Assembly: GCA_016713245.1 (NCBI GenBank)
Contig: JADJPM010000004.1
Location: 682,001 to 746,000, forward strand
DNA: 64,000 bases
Source of the DNA: Verrucomicrobiaceae bacterium
Lineage (GTDB): Bacteria; Verrucomicrobiota; Verrucomicrobiia; Verrucomicrobiales; Verrucomicrobiaceae
Direction: 5' to 3'
Part shown: piece by piece, positions 25,482 to 34,205 of the stretch
Layout of the letters: every line of letters begins with the position of its first letter
Position numbering within the stretch: position 1 is the stretch's first letter
Notes under the pieces: model-generated
Databases searched by the model: none
Told to the model about the DNA's origin: nothing
What the model saw: only the letters and a program-made list of their open reading frames with translations
Made by a program: the position numbers and the translations under genes

Positions 25482-26438
25482 ATGAAGAACATCCTCGTCA
25501 CCGGCGGCTGCGGCTACACCGGCACCCTCCTCACCCGCGCCCTGCTTGATGCTGGCCACAAAGTCACCGTTTTTGACACCCAATGGTTCGGCAATCATCT
25601 CGAAGCTCATCCATCCCTTACGGTGGTTAAAGGCAACGTGCGTCAGGTGGACACCATTCCGCTTGATGGCATCGAAACTGTCTTCCACCTCGCCAACATC
25701 GCCAACGACCCCGCCGTCGATCTTGAGCCGACGCTCTCTTGGGAGGTCAATGTGCTCGCTGCCATGCAGATGGCCGATCAGTGCGTGCGTAAAGGCGTGA
25801 AGCAGTTCGTCTTCGCCTCCTCCGGCAGCGTTTACGGCCTCAAATCTGAAGACCGAGTCACCGAAGACCTCGAGCTGGTGCCCATCTCGGTTTACAACAA
25901 GACCAAGATGGTCGCCGAGCGAGTGCTCCTGAGCTACGCGGACAAGATGCAGGTCCAGTGTGTGCGCCCTGCCACCGTCTGCGGCTTCTCGCCGCGCATG
26001 CGCCTTGATGTCGCTGTGAACATGTTGACCTTCCAGGCGCTCAACAATAAGCGCATTACCGTCTTTGGTGGAGACCAGACCCGCCCGAACATCCACATTC
26101 TGGACCTTATCGATGTGTACATGCACTTCCTGGCCAATCCACAGATCGCCTCCGGCTGCTACAACGCTGGCTTTGAGAACATTTCCATCCTCGACATCGC
26201 CAATCGCGTGACGGACGTCATTCCTGCCGAGGTCGTTGTGAGCGAGTCGAACGATCCGCGTTCCTACCGCCTCGACTCCGGCAAGCTGCTCGCTACAGGC
26301 TTCAGCCCGAAGCGCAGCGTCGGCCAAGCCATCCGCGAGATGATCGAGCTTTATCAGCAAGGCGTCCTCACTGACAACGAGAAGTCCCACACCGTGAAAT
26401 GGATGATGAAGCTCATTCAGTCCGGTGACCTCGTTTAA
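25482..26438 (+). CDS. Extended SDR, NDP-sugar epimerase-like
   Basis: 318 residues from the ATG at 25482. VTGGCGYTGTLLTRAL is the Rossmann motif, FASSGSVYG and SVYNKTKMVAE give Ser and the Tyr-x3-Lys pair, and VRPATVCGFSPRMRLD is the substrate loop typical of UDP-glucose 4-epimerase-like SDRs. Unlike the preceding SDR its active-site residues are canonical. Probable NDP-sugar epimerase or dehydratase in the island's sugar pathway. Confidence 0.85.
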   Translation: MKNILVTGGCGYTGTLLTRALLDAGHKVTVFDTQWFGNHLEAHPSLTVVKGNVRQVDTIPLDGIETVFHLANIANDPAVDLEPTLSWEVNVLAAMQMADQCVRKGVKQFVFASSGSVYGLKSEDRVTEDLELVPISVYNKTKMVAERVLLSYADKMQVQCVRPATVCGFSPRMRLDVAVNMLTFQALNNKRITVFGGDQTRPNIHILDLIDVYMHFLANPQIASGCYNAGFENISILDIANRVTDVIPAEVVVSESNDPRSYRLDSGKLLATGFSPKRSVGQAIREMIELYQQGVLTDNEKSHTVKWMMKLIQSGDLV

Positions 26439-26459
26439 TCGTCCTCTTAGTTCTTCTCG

Positions 26460-27488
26460 ATGAAAACGCCCGCAGCCATCCTGGTGGAGCAAAAACAGCC
26501 TCTCGTGCTCGATGAGGTCGAAATCCCGCCGCTGCGCTTCGGCCAGGTGCTCGTTGAGATCGCAGCCACCCGCATTTGCGGCTCGCAGATCGGCGAGATC
26601 GATGGCGTGAAAGGTCCGGATCGCTGGCTTCCGCATCTCCTCGGCCATGAGGGTGGTGGCACCGTGCTCGAGGTCGGGCCTGAGGTCACGCATGTGAAGC
26701 CCGGTGATCGCGTCGTCATGCATTGGCGGCCTGGCCTCGGCCTCCAGCCAAAGCCACCCATCTATGATTGGAATGGCCGTAAGACCAATGCCGGTCCCAT
26801 CACCACCTTCCAGCGCCTTAGCGTCGTTGCGGAGAATCGCCTCACCGTCGTGCCACCGGGCACGGACTTCGAGCTTTGCTGCCTCTTGGCTGACACGCTG
26901 ACCACCGGTTTCGGCACCGTCACGAATGATGCCCGTGTGCGTCTTGGCGAATCCGTCGTGATCATCGGTGTCGGCGGCATCGGCCTCGGCGCGGTGCTCG
27001 GTGCCTCGCTCGCAGGTGCCTGCCCGGTCATTGCCGTGGATCTTTTTGATCACAAGCTCGACAAGGCAAAGCAGTTCGGTGCCACGCACACGATCAACTC
27101 GAAGCAGACGGACTTTCGCGTCGCCGCCGAGGAGATTCTCAAAGGCAAGGCGGATGTCGTCATCGACGGCACAGGCAATCCCGCCGTGCTCCAGGAGGCA
27201 CTGGCCCTCACCGCGCCAAAGGGACGCTGCGTTGGTATCGGCGTGATGCCGCATGACCGAACCATTTCGATCAATACGCTGCAGTTCCACTTCGGCAAGG
27301 AACTCACCGGCTCCGAAGGCGGCTCCAGCCTGCCTGCCATCGATATTCCGCGCCAGCTCCGCATGATTGAGCATGGCCGTTTTGATCCGAAAGGCATGGT
27401 ATCGCATCGCCTGAAGCTCGAAGACGTCAATGACGGCATCGCCCGCATGCGAAGTGGCGAGACGATCCACAGCATCATCCACTTTTGA
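26460..27488 (+). CDS. Zinc-type (MDR) alcohol/sugar dehydrogenase
   Basis: 342 residues. Catalytic-zinc motifs RICGSQIGE and LLGHEGGGTV, and the cofactor loop VVIIGVGGIGLGAV. The four structural-zinc cysteines of classic MDR alcohol dehydrogenases are missing: the lobe reads GLGLQPKPPIYDWNGRKTNA. It likely oxidises or reduces a sugar hydroxyl with NAD(P). The stop is 9 bases before the transketolase N-half, so the two are co-transcribed. Confidence 0.85.
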   Translation: MKTPAAILVEQKQPLVLDEVEIPPLRFGQVLVEIAATRICGSQIGEIDGVKGPDRWLPHLLGHEGGGTVLEVGPEVTHVKPGDRVVMHWRPGLGLQPKPPIYDWNGRKTNAGPITTFQRLSVVAENRLTVVPPGTDFELCCLLADTLTTGFGTVTNDARVRLGESVVIIGVGGIGLGAVLGASLAGACPVIAVDLFDHKLDKAKQFGATHTINSKQTDFRVAAEEILKGKADVVIDGTGNPAVLQEALALTAPKGRCVGIGVMPHDRTISINTLQFHFGKELTGSEGGSSLPAIDIPRQLRMIEHGRFDPKGMVSHRLKLEDVNDGIARMRSGETIHSIIHF

Positions 27489-27497
27489 TCCTTTCTC

Positions 27498-28250
27498 ATG
27501 GCCGAAACCGACATCGCTGAACTCCTAAAAATCGCCGCGCGGATGCGTGGCAAGGTCATCGAGATGGTCGCCGCTTCTGGCGCAGCCCATCTCGCTTCCG
27601 CCATGTCCTGCCTCGACATCGTCGTGGCTGCTTACTGGCGCATTCTGAATCTCGATGCCGCCAAGGCCGCGGATCCCCTGCGTGACCGCTTCATTTTGAG
27701 CAAAGGCCATGCCGCCAGCGCCCTCTATGCCGTGCTGGCTGAGAGGGGCTTCTTTAGCAAAGACTGGCTCGATACCTTCGCCACGCATGGCGCACCGCTT
27801 GCGGAGCAGCCGGCACCAGGCTGCGCCCCGGGCGTGGAACTGGCGACGGGTTCGCTTGGCCACGGGCTGCCCGTCGGAGCCGGCCATGCCCTCGCAGCGC
27901 AGATCCAAAAGCACGACTACCAAGTGCTCGTGTGCATGAGCGATGGCGAGTGCAATGAAGGCACCGTGTGGGAGGCAGCGATGTTCGCCGCCGCCCGCAA
28001 GCTGCAAAACCTCACCGTCGTCGTCGATTACAACAAATGGCAGGCCACCGGCCGCTCGAATGAGATCATGCAGCTCAGCCCGCTGCGGGAAAAGTGGGCC
28101 GCCTTTGGCTGGAAGGCTGTCGAGGTCGATGGACATGACATCGCCGCGCTCGTTGATGCGCTGGATCGTTCCAGACAAGAGGCAGGCAAGCCCACTGCCA
28201 TTATCGCTCACACCGTGAAGGGCAAAGGCGTCTCCCTTCATGGAGGATGA
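27498..28250 (+). CDS. Transketolase N-terminal half, C-terminally frameshifted
   Basis: 250 residues. SGAAHLASAMSCLDIV, ILSKGHAASALYAVLAERG and the TPP motif MSDGECNEGTVWEAAMFAAA mark the N-terminal subunit of a split transketolase. The frame hits TGA at 28248 straight after VKGKGVSLHGG. Removing one C from CCC at 28234-28236 restores VSFMEDDNNWHYRVPKAAEV and a tail ending at TGA 28321-28323, which overlaps the next ATG (28320) as ATGA. The current frame is therefore about 25 residues short of the expected end. The cause is a mutation, a sequencing error or a +1 frameshift site. Confidence 0.88.
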   Translation: MAETDIAELLKIAARMRGKVIEMVAASGAAHLASAMSCLDIVVAAYWRILNLDAAKAADPLRDRFILSKGHAASALYAVLAERGFFSKDWLDTFATHGAPLAEQPAPGCAPGVELATGSLGHGLPVGAGHALAAQIQKHDYQVLVCMSDGECNEGTVWEAAMFAAARKLQNLTVVVDYNKWQATGRSNEIMQLSPLREKWAAFGWKAVEVDGHDIAALVDALDRSRQEAGKPTAIIAHTVKGKGVSLHGG

Positions 28251-28319
28251 CAACAACTGGCACTATCGCGTGCCCAAAGCCGCCGAGGTGGAGGCGGCGC
28301 ACAAAGAACTCGGACTTCT

Positions 28320-29246
28320 ATGAGAAACGCATTTGCAGACGAGATCCTAGCTCTGGCGCGGCAAGACCCCCGCGTCGTGCTGCTCTCCGCCGACATCGGC
28401 AACCGCCTCTTTGACAAGCTCAAGGCGGAATTCCCCAACCGCTTCTTCAACTGCGGCGTGGCCGAGGCGAACATGATCGGCGTGGCTGCTGGTATGGCCC
28501 AGAGCGGCCTGCGCCCCTTCTGCTACACCATCACGCCCTTCATCACCTACCGCTGCATGGAGCAGATCCGCGTCGATCTCTGCTACCACCATCTGCCCGT
28601 CACCGTCGTGGGCACAGGTTCAGGCCTTTCCTATGCCTCGCTCGGCGGCACGCATCATTCCTGCGAGGAAATGGGCATGCTGCGCCTGCTGCCCGGTCTC
28701 ACCGTCGGTGGCCCAGCAGATGCGCCGGAGTTGCGGGCGCTGTTGCGTGACTCGCTCAACCAAAATGGCCCCGTTTACCTCCGCATTGGCAAAAAGGGCG
28801 AGCCAGAGATGCACAGCGCTGTTCCCGCTTTGAAGTTCGGCCAGTCCATCACGCTCCGTGAAGGCAAGGACGCTTGCATTTTGAGCATCGGCACCGTTTT
28901 GCCCGTCGCGATGGCGGCGGCAGAAAAACTCGCAGGGCAGGGTATCTCGACGCGCGTGGTCAGTTTTCCCACACTGAAGCCACTCGATGAAAAATGCCTC
29001 CAAGAGGTTTTTTCCAGCTTCAAAGTCGTCGCCACGCTGGAGGAGCACAGCATCCTCGGTGGTCTCGGCGGCTCCGTGGCCGAGTGGAAGGCCGATCACC
29101 CTGAATTGAATGCTCGATTGGTCCGCCTCGGCACGCCAGACGAGTTTCTCCACCTGACCTGCGAGCAAGAAGAGGCCCGCGAACACTACGGCCTCACCGC
29201 CGAAGGGATCGCCGACCGCATCGAAACGCTGCTGCGCCTCGCATGA
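28320..29246 (+). CDS. Transketolase C-terminal half
   Basis: 308 residues. Pyrimidine-binding and C-terminal domains: VVLLSADIG, NCGVAEANMIGVAAGMAQSG, SLGGTHHSCEEMGMLR. Together with the preceding gene it should form a split, heterotetrameric transketolase that moves a two-carbon ketol unit, using TPP. In this operon it could generate sedoheptulose-7-phosphate for the heptose pathway or act on an NDP-ketosugar to add a branch. The stop overlaps the next start (ATGA). Confidence 0.9.
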   Translation: MRNAFADEILALARQDPRVVLLSADIGNRLFDKLKAEFPNRFFNCGVAEANMIGVAAGMAQSGLRPFCYTITPFITYRCMEQIRVDLCYHHLPVTVVGTGSGLSYASLGGTHHSCEEMGMLRLLPGLTVGGPADAPELRALLRDSLNQNGPVYLRIGKKGEPEMHSAVPALKFGQSITLREGKDACILSIGTVLPVAMAAAEKLAGQGISTRVVSFPTLKPLDEKCLQEVFSSFKVVATLEEHSILGGLGGSVAEWKADHPELNARLVRLGTPDEFLHLTCEQEEAREHYGLTAEGIADRIETLLRLA

Positions 29247-30790
29247 TCCTCGGCGTTGATTTCGACAACACGATCGTCTGCTACGACGGGATCTTCCACC
29301 GCGTGGCCTTGGAGCGTGGGCTGATCCCCGCCGACCTTCCGCAGGATAAAACCACCGTGCGGAATCACCTGCGCCAGATCGGCCGCGAGCCTGACTGGAC
29401 CGAGATGCAGGGTTACGTTTACGGCCCGCGGCTCATCGACGCCCAGCCCTATCCCGGCGTGCTCGATTTCTTCCGCACCGTCGTGCAGCAAGGCATCGAA
29501 GTGCGCATCATCAGCCATAAGACCAAGCATCCCTTCCTCGGCGAGCAGCATGATCTGCACGCTGCTGCCTGGGGCTGGCTGGAGGCGAACGGCTTCTTTG
29601 ATCCCTCCCGCATCGGCATCCGGCGCGACCAGGTTTTCCTCGAACTCACCAAGGAATCCAAGCATCAGCGCATTGGTACCGCTGGCTGCACGCACTTCAT
29701 CGACGATCTGCCGGAGTTTTTGCTCGACCCCGGTTTTCCAGCGGGCGTGGAACGCATTCATTTCGACCCCTGCCTTACCGCCAAACCGGAGAACGGTCTG
29801 CGCTCAGCCGCCAGTTGGACGCAAATCTCGACCGAGTTGCTTGCCAGCCCGGCCGTGATTGCATTGGCCACGAAGGCCTTGGGCACAGATGCCATTCGTG
29901 TGGCTCCTGTCTCCGGCGGAGCCAACAACCGCCTCTGCCATGTCCGAAGCGCGGATGGCGAGGTGATGATCAAAGCCTACCATCACAGCCCGTCGGATCA
30001 TCGCGACCGCTTTGCTGCAGAGCAGCGGTTTTATCAACTCGATCTGCCGCAGACGGCCAAACCGCTTGCATGGGATGCGGAGAACCGCCTCGGAGCATTC
30101 ACGGTCATTCACGGGCGCAAGCTCGCCACCGAAGAGGTTACCGCTGCGGATGTCGATCAATGCATCCAGTGGGTCTGCGAGCTGCAAACGCGTCGAGAGC
30201 ACTCAGCCGCTCGGCAAGTGGCACCCGCCGCGGATGCCTGCCCGACCATGCAGGACCATGTGGCGCTGCTGCAACGCCGGGTGGAACGGCTTCTGAAGGC
30301 GGAAAGCGATCATGCGGCCTTTCGAGCCTTCGTGACCGATGAGCTCGCTCCGTTTGCCGAGAAACTCATCGCCAGCATCGATTCGAACGGTGCCAAGCCG
30401 CCACAGGTGCTCTCCCCTTCTGATTTCGGCTTTCACAATGCCCTGAAGGATAGCGAAGGTCGTTTCTGGTTCCTCGACTTCGAATACGCCGGCTGGGATG
30501 ACGCCGCGAAACTGCTCTGCGACTACTTCTGCCAGCCTCAGGTGCCTGTGGCCATCGAGCATGCGCCGCGCTTTGTGAGCGCCATGAGCAAGGTGACGGG
30601 TGAATCCAGCCTCGAAGCCCGTTTCCTCCAGCTTCTGCCGCTTCACGCCGCCAAATGGGCGTGCATCCTGCTGAATGAATTCCTGAAAACCGACGCCGAG
30701 CGCCGCAAGTTCGCCGGTCTGCAAGACCGGCGCGACAACCAGCTCGAAAAAGCGCGTCAAATGCTCCAAAAAAGCCGTTCCTACCTCTGA
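29243..30790 (+). CDS. HAD phosphatase fused to aminoglycoside-phosphotransferase-like kinase
   Basis: 515 residues. Residues 1-185 form a HAD domain with nucleophile motif GVDFDNT (Asp6, Asp8), a RIISHKTKHP motif II and an acidic FIDDLPEF motif. Residues 215-515 resemble a choline/aminoglycoside phosphotransferase: VSGGANNRLCHVR, a catalytic-loop-like SPSDFGFHNAL (Asp at 394, Asn at 399; the usual HGDLHPGN is altered) and WFLDFEYAGWDDAAK. A phosphatase and a kinase on one chain suggests removal of one phosphate and addition at another position of a sugar. The start overlaps the transketolase stop. Confidence 0.8.
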   Translation: MILGVDFDNTIVCYDGIFHRVALERGLIPADLPQDKTTVRNHLRQIGREPDWTEMQGYVYGPRLIDAQPYPGVLDFFRTVVQQGIEVRIISHKTKHPFLGEQHDLHAAAWGWLEANGFFDPSRIGIRRDQVFLELTKESKHQRIGTAGCTHFIDDLPEFLLDPGFPAGVERIHFDPCLTAKPENGLRSAASWTQISTELLASPAVIALATKALGTDAIRVAPVSGGANNRLCHVRSADGEVMIKAYHHSPSDHRDRFAAEQRFYQLDLPQTAKPLAWDAENRLGAFTVIHGRKLATEEVTAADVDQCIQWVCELQTRREHSAARQVAPAADACPTMQDHVALLQRRVERLLKAESDHAAFRAFVTDELAPFAEKLIASIDSNGAKPPQVLSPSDFGFHNALKDSEGRFWFLDFEYAGWDDAAKLLCDYFCQPQVPVAIEHAPRFVSAMSKVTGESSLEARFLQLLPLHAAKWACILLNEFLKTDAERRKFAGLQDRRDNQLEKARQMLQKSRSYL

Positions 30791-30792
30791 CC

Positions 30793-31458
30793 ATGGCCCA
30801 GCTCCGCAATTTCGTCACACCTCTCCACAAGGCCACCGCCCGCAAATACATCGAACGCATGCAGGACGACAAGGTCGCCTGCATGCTCAAGGCCAAAGAA
30901 TACGAGTTCGACTACTGGGACGGCGACCGCCGCTTCGGCTACGGCGGCTACAAATACCTCGCCGGCCGCTGGGCCCCCGTGGCAAAGGCCTTGATCGAAA
31001 CCTACGGCCTCAAAGCCGGCTCCCGCGTCCTCGACGTGGGCTGCGGCAAAGGCTTCCTGCTCTATGAAATGCAGCTCATCGAACCCGGCCTCGAAATCTA
31101 TGGCATGGACGTGTCCAAACACGGGCTGGCGAGTGCTTTGCCAGAGCTGAAAGCCGAACTGATTCAGCACAAAGCGCAGGACGCGCCTTATCCGTGGCCT
31201 GACAAGCATTTTGACCTCGTTATCTCGCTCAATGCCCTGCATAATCTGCGGCTCTTTGAACTGCAAACCGCGCTCGCTGAGATCAGCCGCGTTGGCAAAC
31301 AAGGCTACATCCTGGTCGAGAGCTACCGCAACGAGCAGGAGCTTTTTAACCTTCAGTGCTGGGCGTTGACCTGCGAGTCGTTCTTCGACGTCGATGAGTG
31401 GCTTTGGCTCTACCGACACTTTGGTTACAATGGCGACTACGAGTTCATCTACTTTTGA
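30793..31458 (+). CDS. Class I SAM-dependent methyltransferase
   Basis: 221 residues. SRVLDVGCGKGFLLYEM is the SAM-binding motif I, IYGMDVSKHG motif II, and HFDLVISLNALHNL motif III, as in Methyltransf_11/25 proteins. Likely a sugar O- or N-methyltransferase. Two bases separate it from the HAD-kinase fusion and 13 from the next methyltransferase-like gene. Confidence 0.85.
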   Translation: MAQLRNFVTPLHKATARKYIERMQDDKVACMLKAKEYEFDYWDGDRRFGYGGYKYLAGRWAPVAKALIETYGLKAGSRVLDVGCGKGFLLYEMQLIEPGLEIYGMDVSKHGLASALPELKAELIQHKAQDAPYPWPDKHFDLVISLNALHNLRLFELQTALAEISRVGKQGYILVESYRNEQELFNLQCWALTCESFFDVDEWLWLYRHFGYNGDYEFIYF

Positions 31459-31471
31459 TTTTTCCAGCACC

Positions 31472-32677
31472 ATGTTCACCTGCCAGATCTGCCCAGCCCC
31501 TCCGCTCGAACTCATCGATTTCGGCCCCCAACCGGTATGCAACCGCTACTTGGCCGAGCCCGATGCCAGGGAGTACCGCCACCCATTGATTCTGTCCCAG
31601 TGCCAGACAGACGGTCTGCTACAGCTCAGCCGCCCCTGGCCAAGCGATGAGGTGCGGCCGCGGCTGGACTGGATTAGCTACAAGGAGCCGGAGCGGCATC
31701 TGGACGACCTTTGCGACCGCATCGCAGCCCTGCCAGGCGTGGGGACTGATACCCTTATTACCGGCGTGAGCTACAAGGACGAGCCAGTGCTCACCCGCAT
31801 GGAGAAAAAAGGCTTCAGCCGGACTTGGAACGTGAGTCTTGAGGAACTGGGCATCCATCATCCGGGTGCTGGCATGGAGACCATTCAGGACGTGCTATCC
31901 GAAGACCTCGCCGGCAAACTACGCAGTTTGAAGGGCGTTCCCGGAGTCATCGTGGTGAGGCACTTGTTGGAGCATTCGAACTCGGTGTCAAAGACCATGG
32001 CCTTTCTCAAAGCTTGGGCTGCAGCCGGTGGTTACCTGATTTTGGAAGTGCCGGACAGCGAGCAGACCTTCAAGGACCTCGACTTTGGCACTGTCTGGGA
32101 GGAGCATGTCTGCTATTTCACCGAGTTTACCCTGGGACGTGCTTTCGTGCCATTCGACACGGACTTGATGGACGTGATCCGATATCCCTACACGCTTGAG
32201 GACTGCCTCGTGGCCATCGTTGCTTGTCGTCCGGCTGCTGCACCGCTGCCAAACGATCCCGGGCGACTGCGCCAGGAACTGGCTCTTGGCACTAACTTTA
32301 AGGCTGGTTGGCAAACGCTTGCCACCCGCTGCCAGCAGGCTCTGCAGCAGGTAATCGATGCGGGTGGTGCCACCGTCATTTTCGGGGCAGGCCACCGCGC
32401 CGCTACCTTTGTGAACCTCCTCGGTCTTGAGCGACTGATCTCCTGCGTGATTGATGACGATCCACGAAAAGCTGGTCTGTATCTGCCGGGCTGCCAGCTT
32501 CCCATAGTCACCTCGGCCCACCTGCATTCCGCACGGCCTGCGCTCTGTGTCCTGGCCGCCAGCCCGGACAGCGAGCAGGTCATCATCGGCAAAAACAAGG
32601 CTTACTCGGACAATGGCGGGCGTTTCGCCAGCATCTACCCGCGTAGCCCGCTGGCTTGGGAGCACCTTAAAGCCTGA
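31472..32677 (+). CDS. C-methyltransferase-like protein with unusual SAM motif
   Basis: 401 residues from the ATG at 31472. The zinc-binding-like N-terminus CQICPAPPLELIDFGPQPVC and the C-terminal VIFGAGHRAATFVNLLG resemble sugar C-methyltransferases (Methyltransf_13 and Methyltransf_14 regions). The central motif I is ITGVSYKDEPVLTRMEKKGF rather than the usual GxGxG, so SAM binding is uncertain. C-methyltransferases act on keto-sugars and usually pair with an SDR. Here several SDRs flank it. Confidence 0.72.
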   Translation: MFTCQICPAPPLELIDFGPQPVCNRYLAEPDAREYRHPLILSQCQTDGLLQLSRPWPSDEVRPRLDWISYKEPERHLDDLCDRIAALPGVGTDTLITGVSYKDEPVLTRMEKKGFSRTWNVSLEELGIHHPGAGMETIQDVLSEDLAGKLRSLKGVPGVIVVRHLLEHSNSVSKTMAFLKAWAAAGGYLILEVPDSEQTFKDLDFGTVWEEHVCYFTEFTLGRAFVPFDTDLMDVIRYPYTLEDCLVAIVACRPAAAPLPNDPGRLRQELALGTNFKAGWQTLATRCQQALQQVIDAGGATVIFGAGHRAATFVNLLGLERLISCVIDDDPRKAGLYLPGCQLPIVTSAHLHSARPALCVLAASPDSEQVIIGKNKAYSDNGGRFASIYPRSPLAWEHLKA

Positions 32678-32689
32678 CCTCCAACCATC

Positions 32690-33205
32690 ATGCCCATCGT
32701 TCAGCGCAGTAGCAATGTATTCGTCCTCACGGACAGTCCGGATGTCGTTGATAGTGGCATCATTGATGAGTTAAAGCGGGCCGCAGATGCCAGTCCGCTC
32801 AAGCGAGCCCGGCTCTGCCTGCATCGCGCTAACGAGGATCCTGTGCATGAGATGCTCATTGTGCTCGCCGGTGATGTGTACATCCGGCCGCACCGTCATC
32901 TCGGCAAGCCGGAGTCGTTTCATCTTCTGGAGGGCGAGGTTTCAGCTCTGTTCTTCAACGTTGAGGGCGAGCCCGAACGGGAGGAGCGGCTCGGCCGCAG
33001 TCCAGGGAGACCATTCATCTATCGTGTGACCCACCCGGTTTATCACACGCAACTCGTGTGGTCCGAGCATGTGGTCTTCTATGAATGCACCCGTGGCCCC
33101 TTCAACAAAGGCGAGACAGAATTCGCGCCATGGGCTCCCGAAGAAGGCCTTCCAGCTGCCACCGAATACCTGCAGTTCCTCAAGGCCAAGTTTAGCCGAT
33201 CTTGA
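32690..33205 (+). CDS. WbuC-family cupin metalloprotein
   Basis: 171 residues. ARLCLHRANEDPVHEMLIVL is followed by VYIRPHRHLGKPESFHLLEG with the cupin metal ligands, then YHTQLVWSEHVVFYECTRGPF. The pattern is that of WbuC, an O-antigen-locus cupin of unknown reaction. WbuC genes typically sit among SDR genes of deoxysugar pathways, as here. Confidence 0.85.
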   Translation: MPIVQRSSNVFVLTDSPDVVDSGIIDELKRAADASPLKRARLCLHRANEDPVHEMLIVLAGDVYIRPHRHLGKPESFHLLEGEVSALFFNVEGEPEREERLGRSPGRPFIYRVTHPVYHTQLVWSEHVVFYECTRGPFNKGETEFAPWAPEEGLPAATEYLQFLKAKFSRS

Positions 33206-33266
33206 CCACCAGCCAGCCCAAAAGATTTTGCCTCCCTCTCAAACCGCGCCTATACCCAGTCACCTT

Positions 33267-34145
33267 ATGGCCGACACCAAAGCCTACATCGTCGTTGGTG
33301 CCGACAGCCTCGTCGGCGGCAACCTGCTCAAAGCCCTCGCCCGCCGTGGTTTGCCTGCCTATGGCACTACCCGGCGGCGGGACCGGCTGGGACCTGAACG
33401 ACTCTTTCTAGACTTCGAGTCTGCCGAGCCATTTTCCGCCCCGGCCGACGCGGGCTATGCTTTCGTTGTCGCTGCGGCCACCAACTACGACCGGTGTGAG
33501 AAGGATCCCTTGGCCCGCGTGATCAACGAGGAACTTACTCCCAGGATGATCGCCAGCCTTCTCCGGCAGGGACTCTTCGTCACTTTCATCTCGACCAACT
33601 CTGTCTTTGGTGGCGAGCGGGCTTGGCCTCACGAGGATGCACCGCATGATCCGCAGATCCCATACGCGGCGCAAAAAAGTCGCGCTGAGGCTGTCGTCCA
33701 TGCCTACGCCCGCGAGTTGGGCACCGAAGACCGCCTTAACATCGTCCGCCTCACAAAGATACTGGACGCCAGCACCTCGCCTCTGCCTGCCTGGTTTGCC
33801 GCATGGGAGCGTGGCGAGGCTGTCGAACCCTTTTCCGATCTCATCTTTGCACCCATGTCTGCAACCTTTGTGGGTGAGGCCTTGGCCACCGTGGGCGAAA
33901 AACGCGTCGCCGGGCACCTGCATTTGTCCGGGGCTGAAAATGTCTCTTATGTAGATCTTGCCCAAGCCTTCGCGCGGCGGAAAAATGTCCCTGCCGATCT
34001 GATCCGCCCCAGCAGCGCCACTGCCAAGGGCATCCACATTGCCTTCAAGCCTCGGTTTTCTGGCCTCGGCATGCCAAGCACTACCGCATTGACAGGCCTG
34101 CGGCCTCAGTCGCTGGATGAAGTGGCCGCCGACATCATCCGGTGA
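33267..34145 (+). CDS. RmlD-like SDR (NDP-keto-sugar reductase)
   Basis: 292 residues from the ATG at 33267. VVGADSLVGGNLLKALARRG gives the Rossmann loop, FISTNSVFGGE the catalytic Ser/Thr, and IPYAAQKSRAEA the Tyr-x3-Lys pair. The fold resembles dTDP-4-dehydrorhamnose reductase. Probable reductase that finishes a keto-sugar nucleotide. 61 bases separate it from WbuC. Confidence 0.78.
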   Translation: MADTKAYIVVGADSLVGGNLLKALARRGLPAYGTTRRRDRLGPERLFLDFESAEPFSAPADAGYAFVVAAATNYDRCEKDPLARVINEELTPRMIASLLRQGLFVTFISTNSVFGGERAWPHEDAPHDPQIPYAAQKSRAEAVVHAYARELGTEDRLNIVRLTKILDASTSPLPAWFAAWERGEAVEPFSDLIFAPMSATFVGEALATVGEKRVAGHLHLSGAENVSYVDLAQAFARRKNVPADLIRPSSATAKGIHIAFKPRFSGLGMPSTTALTGLRPQSLDEVAADIIR

Positions 34146-34205
34146 TCCTTCTTGCATCTCAACGTGCAGCGACGCTGACACCATTTGCCTACTGACTCAC
34201 AACCA

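Noticed and set aside
25464..27482. 672-codon minus-strand open frame
   Set aside because: It lies opposite two clear plus-strand enzymes (SDR and MDR dehydrogenase) and reads as His/Asp/Glu-rich shadow sequence.
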